Position numbers and translations under genes: made by a program. Shown piece by piece: positions 33,305-44,398 of a stretch of DNA of 64,000 bases. The first letter of the stretch is position 1; each line of letters starts with the position of its first letter. The stretch is from contig JAJOZX010005519.1 in the NCBI GenBank assembly GCA_023014485.1, positions 105,001 through 169,000 of the forward strand. Direction: 5' to 3'. Source of the stretch: Bathynomus jamesi. Its lineage: Eukaryota > Arthropoda > Malacostraca > Isopoda > Cirolanidae. The notes below the pieces were generated by a model. The model was not told the origin of the DNA and ran no database searches. It saw only the letters and a list, made by a program, of their open reading frames with translations.

Positions 33305-33885
33305 GTACTTTATTTTGAGTTAAAAAAAAAAACGGGTTACACGCTACCCTTTGGGTGAATATATAGTGATAACATGTAGGAGGATAGCTACATTAAGTTC
33401 TAAAGAACAATGTGAATGAAAAATTCGGTTTCTAATTAAGCAGCGTGTTTTCCAAGCACCTGAAAACATATCTTTCAGACAAAAACTAAAACCAATTGTC
33501 ATAAAATTTTTGTAAATATTTTTCCCTTTTCATGGACAAAATCACTTTTGGAATGCGATGAACAGTGTCCGAACTATTTTCTGCATTTTTTACTGAAATA
33601 ATGCAAATTGCAATACCAATATAATGAAATACATTAATGTTGTAATTCTCGAAAGCATTTTTGGCTCAGAGATTCCATTCGAAGAGATGAATCATCTTGC
33701 CGGAAATATTTTTTAGTTTTTAATATGAATTCAGCAGCAAATTCGGAGAATAAAGATCCAAACCAGTATTGGGATTTTAATTGCTTGCAGCACCAATAAT
33801 AAATTAAGTGTCTCGAAAACCGTTTTAGATGTGAACATTATTTGAACAACGAAGGAATATAAAGGTTATCTCTATCCCTATTCAG
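33305..33885. other. intron, nothing recognised
   Basis: AT-rich, no repeat or gene recognised. Confidence 0.5.
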
Positions 33886-34124
33886 GTTATCAGCGAGAGT
33901 TGAACTATCGTCACAGCGATGGCTCATTCAGCGCTTTTGGAAAGAGAGATGAATCCGGTTCAACATGGTTGACTGCTTTCGTTCTGAAAAGTTTTGCACA
34001 AGCCAAAAATTACATTTCAATCGACAATGAAGACCTGAGCCTTAGTAGAGAATGGTTGTACAGAAGGCAGCTTGAAAATGGATGTTTTGAATCTGTTGGA
34101 AAAGTGTTGCATAAAGGAATGAAA
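33886..34124 (+). CDS. thioester protein, constant exon 6 (thioester domain)
   Basis: Acceptor CCCTATTCAG, donor AAA|GTAAGA; 239 nt. Encodes GYQRELNYRHSDGSFSAFGK, then GSTWLTAFVLKSFAQAKNY and ENGCFESVGKVLHKGMK. The histidine in KVLHKGMK occupies the position that in complement C3 attacks the thioester (IHQEMIGGL) and that is Asn in human alpha-2-macroglobulin. This predicts ester formation with hydroxyl groups. The residue is visible; its effect is inferred from the family. Confidence 0.95.
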
Positions 34125-34148
34125 GTAAGACAAAAAAGTTTCACTGGT

Positions 34149-35153
34149 CAGGGGCGGGTCTAGTTGGGGCACCAAACAGACATCATGCCGAGTATTTTAT
34201 TTTATCCACATTTTTTTATATACCATACGCTTCACCCACCATACTGTGAGGTAGCAACAGGAAACAGACTTCCTGTTCCTGTGGGTGAGCTGAAAGGTAT
34301 CAAGAACTGTCACTACCCTAAGGGGATGATCCAGTGATCCACACTTAAATTATATTGTAATGCATACATAGGCCCTAGTTTTCAATGGCGTTGTGATAGT
34401 TGTATTGGCAAAAATATTTTTATAAAGACGATAAAGAAAACGTGAAAATAATAACCTTGATTAACCTTGGTTAACCTTGGTTTTGTTTCCGCCCGAATTG
34501 TTCATTCTGACGAAGGTCAAGCTTGTCACTTCACCTTAGACTTGCAGTTTAACGTGGAATCCGAACCACACCCCACCACGGGCGGTCAGAAATTACAAAG
34601 TCCTCGTCCGGACTCGATCTCACGATCTCCCGATCAGCAGCCCAGCATCTTAAGCACTTGGCTACCCAGGGTACCCACTTATCTACCAACCAATTTTTTT
34701 GTGTAAAAGGATAAACAGCTGTGTTTTGCTGCGCGCCGCCTGTCGTCACCGGGTCTTGAACCCGGGTCCGATGGAGTCGTAGTCAGCGATGCTAACCGCT
34801 ACACCACCGAGGCACATTACTAATAAAATATTTATCAGAAACGCGAACATATAGCGTACCCTCAGTGCCACTGTCTTCTCTGCTGTGCTGCTACACAGTA
34901 TTGCCAGATTAAAGAAGGGAAAAAAATCGGTATGTACATGGCACTAATAGAAAACTATATTTTAGGAGGGACAAACATCTACTGAGCGCAGACATAATTC
35001 ATCGTAGTTGCGTAAAAATTGTGGATTTTATGAGCAAGTTTGGAAAAATGGTGTAAAGCGTTTTATGAACTTCAGTAAGATTTCGATTTGTTTCCTTTGG
35101 AGATCTAGACTAGGGTGGGCACGTGCCCCCCCCCCCCACCTGGATCCGCCCTG
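34149..35153. mobile_element. hAT-like element with nested tRNA-derived SINE pieces
   Basis: Ends CAGGGGCGGGTCTAG and CTGGATCCGCCCTG are near-inverted copies of hAT type. Inside, on the - strand, are tRNA-like heads: 34560-34680 (GTAGCCAAGTGCTTAAGATG with B-box GATCGAGTCC) and 34735-34815 (GGTGTAGCGGTTAGCATCGC with GGGTTCAAGACCC). A C-run lies near 35130. No transposase remains and no clear 8-bp duplication was seen. Confidence 0.6.
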
Positions 35154-35292
35154 GGTGGTGTTATTGATTTTGTTAAGATCCTGAAATATACTAATGTTTT
35201 AGGTCATAGATAAACATTTTTAAATTCATGATGTCAGTGAGTACGAAAACCTGTGTACTTATTACTTATTTTAACTATTTTTTTTACCAAAG

Positions 35293-35569
35293 GGTGGCCT
35301 GGGAGGATCAGACTCTCCAGCCCTACTCTCTTCCTTCGTTCTAATTGCTTTGATAGAAGCAGGAGGAAGCGGTACGGATTTAGCAGTACGAGATGCTCTC
35401 TTTTGCCTTAATGCTGATGAACCAACCAAGAACCCTTACAGCCTCGCAGTGAAGGCATACGCACTTGCTTTAGCCGGCAGTCCAGACGCCCAGACCACTA
35501 TTGATGCTCTAATGACGCTCGCTAATGAAACGTATGCTTCATTACACTGGGACTTGCCCAAAGAATATG
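35293..35569 (+). CDS. thioester protein, constant exon 7 (thioester domain)
   Basis: Acceptor TTTTTTACCAAAG, donor TATG|GTACGT; 277 nt. Encodes GGLGGSDSPALLSSFVLIAL, DALFCLNADEPTKNPYSLA and ANETYASLHWDLPKEY, the helical thioester domain. The first residues GGLGG directly continue the reactive-histidine segment of the previous exon. Confidence 0.95.
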
Positions 35570-35844
35570 GTACGTAAATAGCCGTCATACGGCAGTGAAA
35601 CAAAAATATTGCTGCTACGAGCAATTCGCGCAAATCGTTTCTGACTGTTTTTTCTGGCAATGTTGAAATCAGCAGTAAGAAGAATGAAAGAACCCTTCAA
35701 ACGTCACTTCATCTTATTTTTGCATACCGTGTTTACATGTCTGTGGTTTGTAAAACAATGAAGCCTTTACTTACTTTCTTCAGCAATCTGTGTTCCGAGT
35801 CTTCATATATATATATATATATATATAAATGTGTGTGTGTGTGT

Positions 35845-36073
35845 CAGAGCTGGGCACTTGCGTTTTTTTGCCCGTTTTTTTGCGGTACTGCGGTACTACC
35901 GTGTTGGTCGGTACCGCGGAAAGTACCGCGGGAAATTTGAATGCGGAAGCGGTACTGCTGTACTTTCAGCGATCCTTTGCGGTACTGCGTTATGCGGTAC
36001 CGGTTTGGTAATGCGGTAGTAGTACCGCAGTACCGCAAAAAAACGGGCAAAAAAACGCAAGTGCCCAGCTCTG
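35845..36073. mobile_element. hAT-type MITE, CAGAGCTGGGCA ends
   Basis: Inverted ends CAGAGCTGGGCACTTGCG with arms of about 55 bp, continuing through GCCCGTTTTTTTGCGGTACT. The centre is built of GCGGTAC repeats. It is inserted in a (TG)n run, so the target duplication is unclear. Non-coding. Confidence 0.85.
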
Positions 36074-36093
36074 GACTGTGTGTGTGTGTAATG

Positions 36094-36518
36094 CAGACCC
36101 GTAACTAGTTAAAATTGCGCCCCTCTATTCCTATAACTACACGATCCTCTAAGTGGTAAATTTCTGTAGTGCATCATCGATACATTGTCTGCACAATAGT
36201 CTTTTTTGTAGGGATTTCCATTTACAGAAATTTTCACGATGATTAGTTGAATTTTCACGTTCTACAATACGGTTTAAATTTTTCCACTCATTAAATCCTG
36301 TTTTCTGATTCGCAATATTCGGTTTGGAAAAGCGCTCATCGAATAATATGCATGGAAAACAGAAAAAAAGTACTGAAAATTTATAGAAATGCGCCCTTTC
36401 CCTAATGGCATGGCATGCTTGGGATAGTAGATACATATTTTATATAGTTTTTCTGCGCCCCTCAGCTTTGCGCACCCGAGGCAAGTGCCTCACTCTCCTC
36501 GTCCTTGTTACGGCACTG
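36094..36518 (-). mobile_element. hAT element remnant with transposase N-terminus
   Basis: Ends CAGACCCGTAAC and GTTACGGCACTG; flanks GTGTAATG and ATATAATG agree at 6 of 8 positions. On the - strand (36149-36436) it encodes FPCILFDERFSK, TGFNEWKNLNRIVERENS and HRENFCKWKSLQKRL, the zinc-finger (TTF-type) N-terminal part of ZMYM1-like hAT transposases. The catalytic part is deleted. Confidence 0.8.
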
Positions 36519-36525
36519 ATATAAT

Positions 36526-36703
36526 GATGCAAACCCACAAGGAAAAATAAAAATGATTCCAAGGCCATTCGTGTATTTAGAAGTACACCTCGTCATTCCC
36601 TGACGAGGTGTACTTCTGAATACACGAAAGGCCTTGGAATAATTTTTCTTTTTCCGTGTGGATTTGCATCATTCATTCATTTTACGTGTTTAATTGTAAA
36701 ATC

Positions 36704-36751
<48 letters not shown>

Positions 36752-36900
36752 CTGCAAACTCACAAGGAAAAAGAAAAACGATTCCAAGGCCTTTCGTGTA
36801 TTCAGAGCTACACCTCGTCAGGGAATTCCCTGACGAGGTGCAGCTCTGAATACACGAAAGGCCTTGGAATCGTTTTTCTTTTTCCTTGTGGGTTTGCAGC
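36526..36900. repeat. two tandem hairpins with hammerhead-like cores
   Basis: 36526-36670 and 36751-36900 are each near-perfect palindromes of about 145 bp with the same arm (GCAAACCCACAAGGAAAAA, GGCCTTTCGTGTATTCAGAG, CTACACCTCGTCAGG). They are separated by (TA)n. Each is followed by ATTCATTCATTT(T/C)ACGTGTTT. Each arm contains CTGACGAG, a short stem GTGTA/TACAC, then GAAA, resembling the core of a hammerhead ribozyme. Confidence 0.85.
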
Positions 36901-37102
36901 ATTCATTCATTTCACGTGTTTTATTGTGAAATTCATCCCATATATACACACACAGGGTGTTTCATAACATGTGGGACGCAATTTCAGAATGGATTCAGGA
37001 CTTGAAAACAATGAAAAACGTTTATATAAAAACACATGTCCGAAATCGGTTTGTTTCCGAGTTACAGCCCGTTGTTTGTTCCAGCAAGTATCCGCCTTAC
37101 CT

Positions 37103-38599
37103 TTAAAGGAAGTGCTCAAAATGACCGCCTTGCCCTTGAATACACGCCTGAACACGCATCGTCATAGACTGCCTGGCGCGTTCAAACATTCCAGGTATTG
37201 CTCGGATTTTCTGGCATATTTGTTCTACACGTTGGCGAAGCATTTCAACGTTGTCAATAGGTGTCACGTAAACGATGGATTTCGGATGACCCCACAGGTA
37301 AAAATCGAGTGGATTCAGGTCCGGGGAGGAGCAGGCCACGCAAAGGGTCCTGCACGGTGACCAAGGAAATGGTCATCCAAATAGTCTTTCGCTACTCGAC
37401 TAAAATGAGGCGGAGCGCCGTCATGCATGAACCACATACGACGTCGAACACCAATTGGAACTTCATCTAGTAAATCGCCTAAATCATTCCTTAAAAAATC
37501 CAGGCAAAACAAAAGGACCGATTAAGTTGTCGGCAATAAGTCCTGCCCATACATTGATACTAAAATGTTGTTGGTGCCTTGACTGAATGAAGACATGCGG
37601 ATTCTCTTCTGCCCAGTGATGAGTGTTGTGAAAATTGATCACGCCATTTCTTGTGAAGGCAGCCTCATCAGAAAACAACACGGAAGATAGAAAGAGGATC
37701 GCGAGCACACTGTTGAAGGAACAAAGTACAAAAAGCCTCTCGTGGTGGGAAATCAGCTTCAGTTAGGCCTTGTATTCTCTGAATGTGATATGGGTAAAGC
37801 TGCTGTTCCCGTAAAATTCTCCACACAGTTGTGTATCTTGCACCCTCTACTGCTGCTGCTATCCTTCGGGTGCTAACACCAGGATGTTCCTCCACCCGAT
37901 TCAGGATCCGCTCCTCCAACTCAACAGTTCTTGCGCTGATTGGTCTACCACCATCTGAAACTCGCTTGTTGAATGGTTGATACTTACGTATTAACGGGGG
38001 GCCACCACATATTGATGATTGGTTAGGTTAAGTTGTAATATTTTCGTTAGTTGAAAATTTCTAATACATCATATTTTTTAAATAGCAATATTTTTTAAAA
38101 TATTTTTTTATACAATTTTCTGAAAAAAAAAAATAATTTTAGGCTTATTCATGATGAAAATTTGGGATCTACTAAAAACTGAAGAAGATGCGCTCTCTTT
38201 TTTGCAAGCCAAAGAAATTCTACCTGCTGAAGGGTATATGCGAAAAAGATCACAAGATGAATTTTCATCATGAATAAGCCTAAAAAAAATTATTTTTTTC
38301 AGAAAATTGTATAAAAAAATATTTTAAAAAATATTGCTATTTAAAAAATATGATGTATTAGAAATTTTCAACTAACGAAAATATTACAACTTAACCTAAC
38401 CAATCATCAATATGTGGTGGCCCCCCGTTAATACGTAAGTACGGAATGATCTTGTTTCACCAAGACGCTCGTCTGTTCTCTGAAATGTCTTCTTATCTGG
38501 CAGACGGCGATTCGGAAACCTTGCCGCATTACACTCGGCAAGTCCATACATGAGATGCCTGTCTGCCATTTCTCTGTTTGAATAAGCCTCCATTCTCAC
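37103..38599 (-). pseudogene. mariner-like transposase, frameshifted and split by an insertion
   Basis: Reading leftward: N-terminus YSNREMADRHLMYGLAECN (38396-38599), then the insertion, then the second helix-turn-helix part VSTRRIAAAVEGARYTTVWR (37668-37919), LFSDEAAFTRNGVINFHN (first catalytic D), MWFMHDGAPPHFSRVAKDYL (second D), and SSPDLNPLDFYLWGHPKS (third D). At least three frame changes separate these parts. The segments on both sides of the hairpin match consecutive family positions, which dates the hairpin as a later insertion. Confidence 0.88.
37981..38441. mobile_element. long-arm hairpin element, Merlin/ISXO2-like
   Basis: Arms of about 175 bp (TACTTACGTATTAACGGGGG onward) are near-perfect inverted copies around a ~110-bp centre. 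The centre encodes MKIWDLLKTEEDALSFLQAK then EILPAEGYMRKR in one open frame from an ATG to a stop, resembling the N-terminal start of ISXO2-like (Merlin) transposases. The arms share TGATTGGTTAGGTTAAG and AATATTTTCGTTAGT with the element at 5921. Assignment is by resemblance. Confidence 0.75.
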
Positions 38600-38967
38600 T
38601 TCAAATGCACACTATCACTAAATAGCACATTATTCACGGTAAGAAGTTACGAATACGAACAGTGAAACACCGCGATGCACCTCTGACTGATGGCTCTACA
38701 CTCAACGATATTGAAACATGTCGTAGAGTGTACGAACCATTACAATCTGCAAGGCCATACATGAAATAAGTATCATACACACTCACAAACATTGTCGGCA
38801 AGCAGTGTTTGTAAACAGTTTGCGGAAAGAATTGCTGGAACACAAAACGGGCTGTAAGTTGTAACTCGGAAACAAAGCGATTTCGGGCATATGTTCATAT
38901 AAACTTTTTTCATTTTCAGGTCCTGAATCCATCCTGAAAATGCGTCCCACATGTTATGAAACGCCCG

Positions 38968-39009
<42 letters not shown>

Positions 39010-39442
39010 AAGCTATTGACTTCTCCTTAGGGAACCGGAGCTTACAGATGAAAAGAAGGATCAACACAACGGCAAACATTTTCATTTATTTGTACATCAG
39101 ACGTTTCGACAAATCTTTTGTCATCATCAGTGAGTTAAGTCTTAAAACCTTAAAACAAAATTGAAAAGTGAAAGTTACATCAATACAATATTAAGACCAT
39201 TAAAATTAAAACCTTAAAGCAAAATGAAAATTGCATCAATACAAAATTAAAAACATTTAAATTTCATCACTATAAAAACTAAAATTAAATTAAATTTCAT
39301 CACTATAAAAACTAAAATTAAATTACCTCAATAGGTAAATACACAATGTTTACATCCACCTCCATACTTGGCAAAGTCTAAGAGAACACTAGGTGGTGGT
39401 CAGAGGATTAGAAAGGGTATATCTGTGAAACACGGTTGGTTG

Positions 39443-40174
39443 TCAAAAGAGTCGTAATTTGTAGGATGAGCTATTATTATTAAGGGAGGGTTTGTTTCTA
39501 TAGATGTACAAAGATTCTAAAATTCGGAGTTCTGTAAGGTTATTGGATCTAGTTAAAATTTCAAACTGAGTTTTGTGAAGGGGATGGTCGTTTTCATCAC
39601 TGTGGTTTCTAATTGCGGATTGTGGAGGGCTACTGAGGGGACGGTTGGTACGGACTGACAAGCCCAAATGTTGAGAAAGGCGCACCTCCAGTTGGAGTTC
39701 AGTGCTGCCAATATACGCAGCCTTACAGCTGTCGCACGTGTATTTGTAAACAACATTGGGGCATACAGTTTTGGGGAATTCATCTTTGAACTTTAAAAAA
39801 TTTGATAATTTAAGTGGGTTGACGAAGGCGAATCTAAAATTTATTTGGGGATAACTAGACTTGAGTAGTTTGGACAATTCACCTCGAATACGCAATGATA
39901 AATAACCATAAAAAGGTAATTTAATATATCTGGTTTCTTTTTGTACTGTAGTTACGGGGAGTTTAGTATCAAAAGTGTTATTTAAAAATTTCTTTAATTG
40001 GTTATCGAATAGATGAGAAGGGTAGTAATTGTTAATAAAGTACTGTTTTAAAAATTTAAATTCTTCGTTTAACGAAAAGTAATCCGAACAAATACGGTAA
40101 CTTCTTGTTAATAATGTTACTATAGCACTAATCTTATATTTATAAAACATACAACTTAAATAATTGGTTCCCAA
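39443..40174 (-). pseudogene. Penelope-like reverse transcriptase C-terminus plus GIY-YIG nuclease
   Basis: 243 codons. The N-terminal part (RSYRICSDYFSLNEEFKFLK, then FINNYYPSHLFDNQLKKFL) is the thumb end of a Penelope reverse transcriptase. The C-terminal part (VYKYTCDSCKAAYIGSTELQ, SAIRNHSDENDHPLHK, ELRILESLYIYRNKPSLNN) is the GIY-YIG nuclease with its CxxC-like insert and catalytic Glu in LES. The polymerase core with its Asp pair is absent, so the copy is 5' truncated. Confidence 0.92.
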
Positions 40175-40384
40175 GCCAGTAAAAGTTTGTTTCCGAAATA
40201 GTGAAGTATTTGTTCGGATTACTTTTCGTTAAACGAAGAATTTAAATTTTTAAAACAGTACTTTATTAACAATTACTACCCTTCTCATCTATTCGATAAC
40301 CAATTAAAGAAATTTTTAAATAACACTTTTGATACTAAACTCCCCGTAACTCCAGTACAAAAAGAAACCAGATATATTAAATTA

Positions 40385-40858
40385 CCTTTTTATGGTTATT
40401 TATCATTGCGTATTCGAGGTGAATTGTCCAAACTACTCAAGTCTAGTTATCCCCAAATAAATTTTAGATTCGCCTTCGTCAACCCACTTAAATTATCAAA
40501 TTTTTTAAAGTTCAAAGATGAATTCCCCAAAACTGTATGCCCCAATGTTGTTTACAAATACACGTGCGACAGCTGTAAGGCTGCGTATATTGGCAGCACT
40601 CAACTCCAACTGGAGGTGCGCCTTTCTCAACATTTGGGCTTGTCAGTCCGTACCAACCGTCCCCTCAGTAGCCCTCCACAATCCGCAATTAGAAACCACA
40701 GTGATGAAAACGACCATCCCCTTCACAAAACTCAGTTTGAAATTTTAACTAGATCCAATAACCTTACAGAACTCCGAATTTTAGAATCTTTGTACATCTA
40801 TAGAAACAAACCCTCCCTTAATAATAATAGCTCATCCTACAAATTACGACTCTTTTGA
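40385..40858 (+). pseudogene. Penelope-like GIY-YIG nuclease, second copy
   Basis: Encodes the same nuclease as the - strand copy with at least one replacement (Q for E after YIGST) and one in the preceding linker (PVTPVQKE versus PVTTVQKE). The upstream frame matches the other arm back to about 40205. Confidence 0.9.
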
Positions 40859-41247
40859 CAACCAACCGTGTTTCACAGATATACCCTTTCTAATCCTCTG
40901 ACCACCACCTAGTGTTCTCTTAGACTTTGCCAAGTATGGAGGTGGATGTAAACATTGTGTATTTACCTATTGAGGTAATTTAATTTTAGTTTTTATAGTG
41001 ATGAAATTTAATTTAATTTTAGTTTTTATAGTGATGAAATTTAAATGTTTTTAATTTTGTATTGATGCAATTTTCATTTTGCTTTAAGGTTTTAATTTTA
41101 ATGGTCTTAATATTGTATTGATGTAACTTTCACTTTTCAATTTTGTTTTAAGGTTTTAAGACTTAACTCACTGATGATGACAAAAGATTTGTCGAAACGT
41201 CTGATGTACAAATAAATGAAAATGTTTGCCCTTGTGTTGATCCTTCT

Positions 41248-41307
<60 letters not shown>

Positions 41308-41365
41308 TCCTGATATATAGCGCGAAGGTTATTTTTTTCTTCTAAAACTAGGTATTCCATTACAG

Positions 41366-41544
41366 AATCGAGTAAGGGAGTTGGTGTAGAGACAGCTGGT
41401 TACGCCGTTCTTGCCCTTATTGTTCAGGGTGGCAATTTACCCACTGTCAATTCACCGACTGACAACTCTGATAAGAAAATCCGTAAAATTATTAAATGGA
41501 TGAACAGTCAGCGAAATGGTCAAGGAGGCTTTGTATCGACTCAG
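41366..41544 (+). CDS. thioester protein, constant exon 8
   Basis: Acceptor TATTCCATTACAG and donor CAG|GTATCC; 179 nt, phase 1 to 0. Encodes SSKGVGVETAGYAVLALIVQ and QRNGQGGFVSTQ, the end of the thioester domain. An upstream acceptor (AAAACTAG) would break the frame, so the one at 41365 is chosen. The preceding 5.8-kb intron holds four transposons. Confidence 0.93.
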
Positions 41545-42729
41545 GTATCCTATTATTTAATGTTCACAATAATGGATATTTGTATTATTATTAAGCAAAT
41601 ATGAAGAAATGAGGAAAAATAAATTCTGTTTGTATGCTTATGTGTAAACTTTAAAGATTTTAGGCCTTTCTAAATTTACAAACGTTTTAGGCCTTTCTAA
41701 ATTTACAAACGTTTTAGGCCTTTCTAAATTTACAAACGTTTCGTTCTACTTCCTGAAAGATCAGCAGATATCTGAAAATGAAAAATAACTTAATTCTTCG
41801 TCTTTGAATTGAATCCAATTGAATAACTTTTATTAATTAATAATAAAATACATTGGTTTTACAATGACATAAATAATTGTGAAGCTGGACTATTTATTTT
41901 ATTTAATTTGGCCCTTAAGCTTAAGCTTAAGCTTCAGGCTTTATTATTATTATAACAATTTTAATACAAAATAAGGAAACAAAGTAGTTATAACGATAAG
42001 TACTAAATATACTCAACTTATATTTGGAATATGAAATTAATAATAGAGCTTTCAAAAACAGGACAGGAATATTGTGAGTATAGAGTATTTACTCGTTACT
42101 AAATATAAATATCAGAGTGTACACATAACGAGAGGTCAGCATCCAGTGTATTAGTTCAGATACAGACATGGGTATTAGCCTGGTAATTTTCTTTAAAAAT
42201 GGTAGCTGTTGAACTAAAATTCACTATAAAATGATTGGACTGCGAAAAATGATCGTAAGTGGTGTGTCGTGTGTGTAATAAAATACTTGCTACAAGTGAA
42301 AGTAAAGAATATGATCAAAGCGTACATTTATCGAGTCAGTCCACGTTGATATTAAAATTTTTCATACGAAAGTTTTTTGACCTTTACAAGTTTACATCCC
42401 AAGCCAGTACATCAAAAATTTGTGAAACCACATTTAAAATACGGCTGTCTTCAGAGTTTGAATTAAATGTTGGACTACTCCCTTTCAGTACAGTCTTTTT
42501 TGCAAAGCCTACTGGTCTTTTGTTTGAAATTATTGACATTGTACAATGCTACTGTGAGCTGGATTAAAATTTCCCACTTTAGTGAGTCTCTTGCAGCCTG
42601 CTGACTGTCATAAAGTAGCAATATTTTTCCCAATCTTTATTTTTAAAAGTAAACGAAATCCTGTTTAGTTTCTGTTCTTTCTTTAATGAATAGAAATTTA
42701 ACAGCGAATAAAAACGGTTTTATTCTTAG
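41545..42729. other. intron with three tandem 27-bp units and a dispersed repeat
   Basis: 41660-41740 has three units of TTTTAGGCCTTTCTAAATTT ACAAACG. 41884-41950 matches 5526-5600. No gene. Confidence 0.6.
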
Positions 42730-42942
42730 GATACAATCGTTGCGCTACAAGCGCTTGCCGCGTTTGAGAAAACAACTTCCCAAGGGCCGGTCGACTTGAC
42801 TCTCCTCCTTGGAATAGGGACTTCTGATACATCTTTCACGGTAAATGAGCAGAACAAATTGCTTCAACAAAAGGTGGACATTCTTTCCATTCCAACAACG
42901 GTCACTTTCGACGTCGCGGGAAAAGGTTGTGCGCTCGTTCAG
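42730..42942 (+). CDS. thioester protein, constant exon 9
   Basis: Acceptor TTTATTCTTAG, donor CAG|GTGAAT; exactly 71 codons. Encodes DTIVALQALAAFEKTTSQGP and PTTVTFDVAGKGCALVQ, the second CUB strand set and the link to the receptor-binding domain. Confidence 0.93.
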
Positions 42943-43183
42943 GTGAATTTTGTCTCTTGCTTATAGCTTTAATTATAAAAGGTGTATTCTTTGAGAGCTT
43001 CAAGTGCATGATTATAGTGACGCTTATCTCTGAGCGTGCATTATTTATACGTACGAGATAATAGAAAGCTAAATATGCAACGTGGTGTATAGAACATATC
43101 TTAAATGGATGGCTGAAAGCCAGAGTGATCTAGCTGCAAAAATATTAAAATCCTTGGTTTCTACCGCAGTAGTGTTCTATGTG

Positions 43184-44182
43184 TATTGAAAAATTTATTA
43201 TTTAGCTTGAGAGAGATTATTTTGATTTAGGTGTAGTATTAAGGTTAAGTTTACTTTAAATAGACTCGGTAATTATAGAAATAATAATGGCCTATTTAGA
43301 CACTGTCAACACAGCTACAGACTTTTTCACTGTAGGTTGCAGTGGTTTTCAGGTTAAATTTGGTCAGCAGCCAGATTACTAACTATGGTAAAGCTAAATT
43401 CATCAAAATTAATTTAGACTTACCAAAAATGAAGTTGCCAGTTGAACGTTACCCTTTCAGTTTCTAACTGATTCATAAGTTTCATTTAGTTTCCAGGTTT
43501 TTAAATTTCGTTGTTGAGTTTTAGGTTATTGTTTAACACACTGCTAGGTTATTTATTTGTAGGGGCTATTTCCCAGACCTAGGTTTTGCAGGTTAAATTA
43601 GGCTAGGGCTGGACTGCCCTTAAGTTTTTGGTTTTAAAGGTTTAAGGTTTAGAAGATTTTATTTAAGTTAAGTTACGGCTATATTGCCTTTAGGTTTTAA
43701 TAGGGGCTATAACAGCCATTTAATTATTGAGTTAGGGCCGTTGTAGCCCGGTTCGAGTTTCGTCTAGGTACCTAGTTTTTCTCTTACCTTAGTTATTTTC
43801 TTTAACTTACTTGCACCTAGTTCTGATAGGCCTCTATTTAGTTAAACATGGGTTTTGATTAATTGCAGTGGTTATTAATTAAGGATACGGTTTAATTGAA
43901 GGTTGTTAGGTTTGAAGGTTGACTCAGTTTCCCGGTTTGGGTAACCACGAGCATTTTAATTTTTTTGAGAAAAAAGGGCCCGCTTCATGCGGTCAAAAAT
44001 TTTCAAGACTGGGCAAAGCTCCGTTTTTCTTTGTCCCAGAAACTTTTTTTTTTCCTTCTTTTGGTTAATTAGGGAAACCCAACTTCACTAGTTGGTTAGA
44101 AACGAGGGTTTTTATTTTTATTTATTTTGTTTATATTTTCTTTGGAAATATATGCGGTTATTTCTAACCACTTTTTTCAACA
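43184..44182 (-). repeat. BEL/Pao 3' LTR
   Basis: The LTR downstream of the coding remnant on the - strand; starts after TTGGGGGGAA (polypurine-like). Confidence 0.95.
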
Positions 44183-44398
44183 TTCCCCCCAAGGGGAAAA
44201 ATTTACCCAGAATTGTATTCTTGGGAAATTTTATTTATTTATTTATTTATTTATTAATTTTTTTTTTGAATGAAAATGACATGCTCTTCAGAAAAGTTCC
44301 TTTTAGGTGAAATATGAAGATGAAAGCGTCTTTTCTGTAGAACGTTGGTCCTAAGTTATAGCTATTTACAATTATTTACAATTTTCTATTTGTGGTCT

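Larger units (their letters stand above)
36953..38968 (-). mobile_element. mariner-like transposon, ~2 kb
   Basis: Ends CAGGGTGTTTCATAAC and GTTATGAAACGCCCGG are inverted copies, extending inward through GGACGCA, TCAGGAC and the block with CCGAAATCG (arms about 100 bp). The transposase is on the - strand (37103-38599) and is interrupted by the hairpin at 37981-38441. Confidence 0.88.
39048..41253. mobile_element. palindrome of two head-to-head Penelope-like ends
   Basis: The left arm 39048-40096 and right arm 40205-41253 are inverted copies that differ at very few bases (for example GSTE versus GSTQ in the encoded protein). Spacer about 108 bp. Each arm holds the 3' half of a Penelope-like element: end of the reverse transcriptase, GIY-YIG endonuclease, untranslated tail with CTGATGATGAC and GTCGAAACG. 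(TA)n runs flank both outer ends (38975-39007 and 41254-41305). Confidence 0.92.

Noticed and set aside
41351..41365. acceptor AAAACTAG for constant exon 8
   Set aside because: It would enter one base out of phase with exon 7; the acceptor ATTACAG at 41365 keeps the frame.
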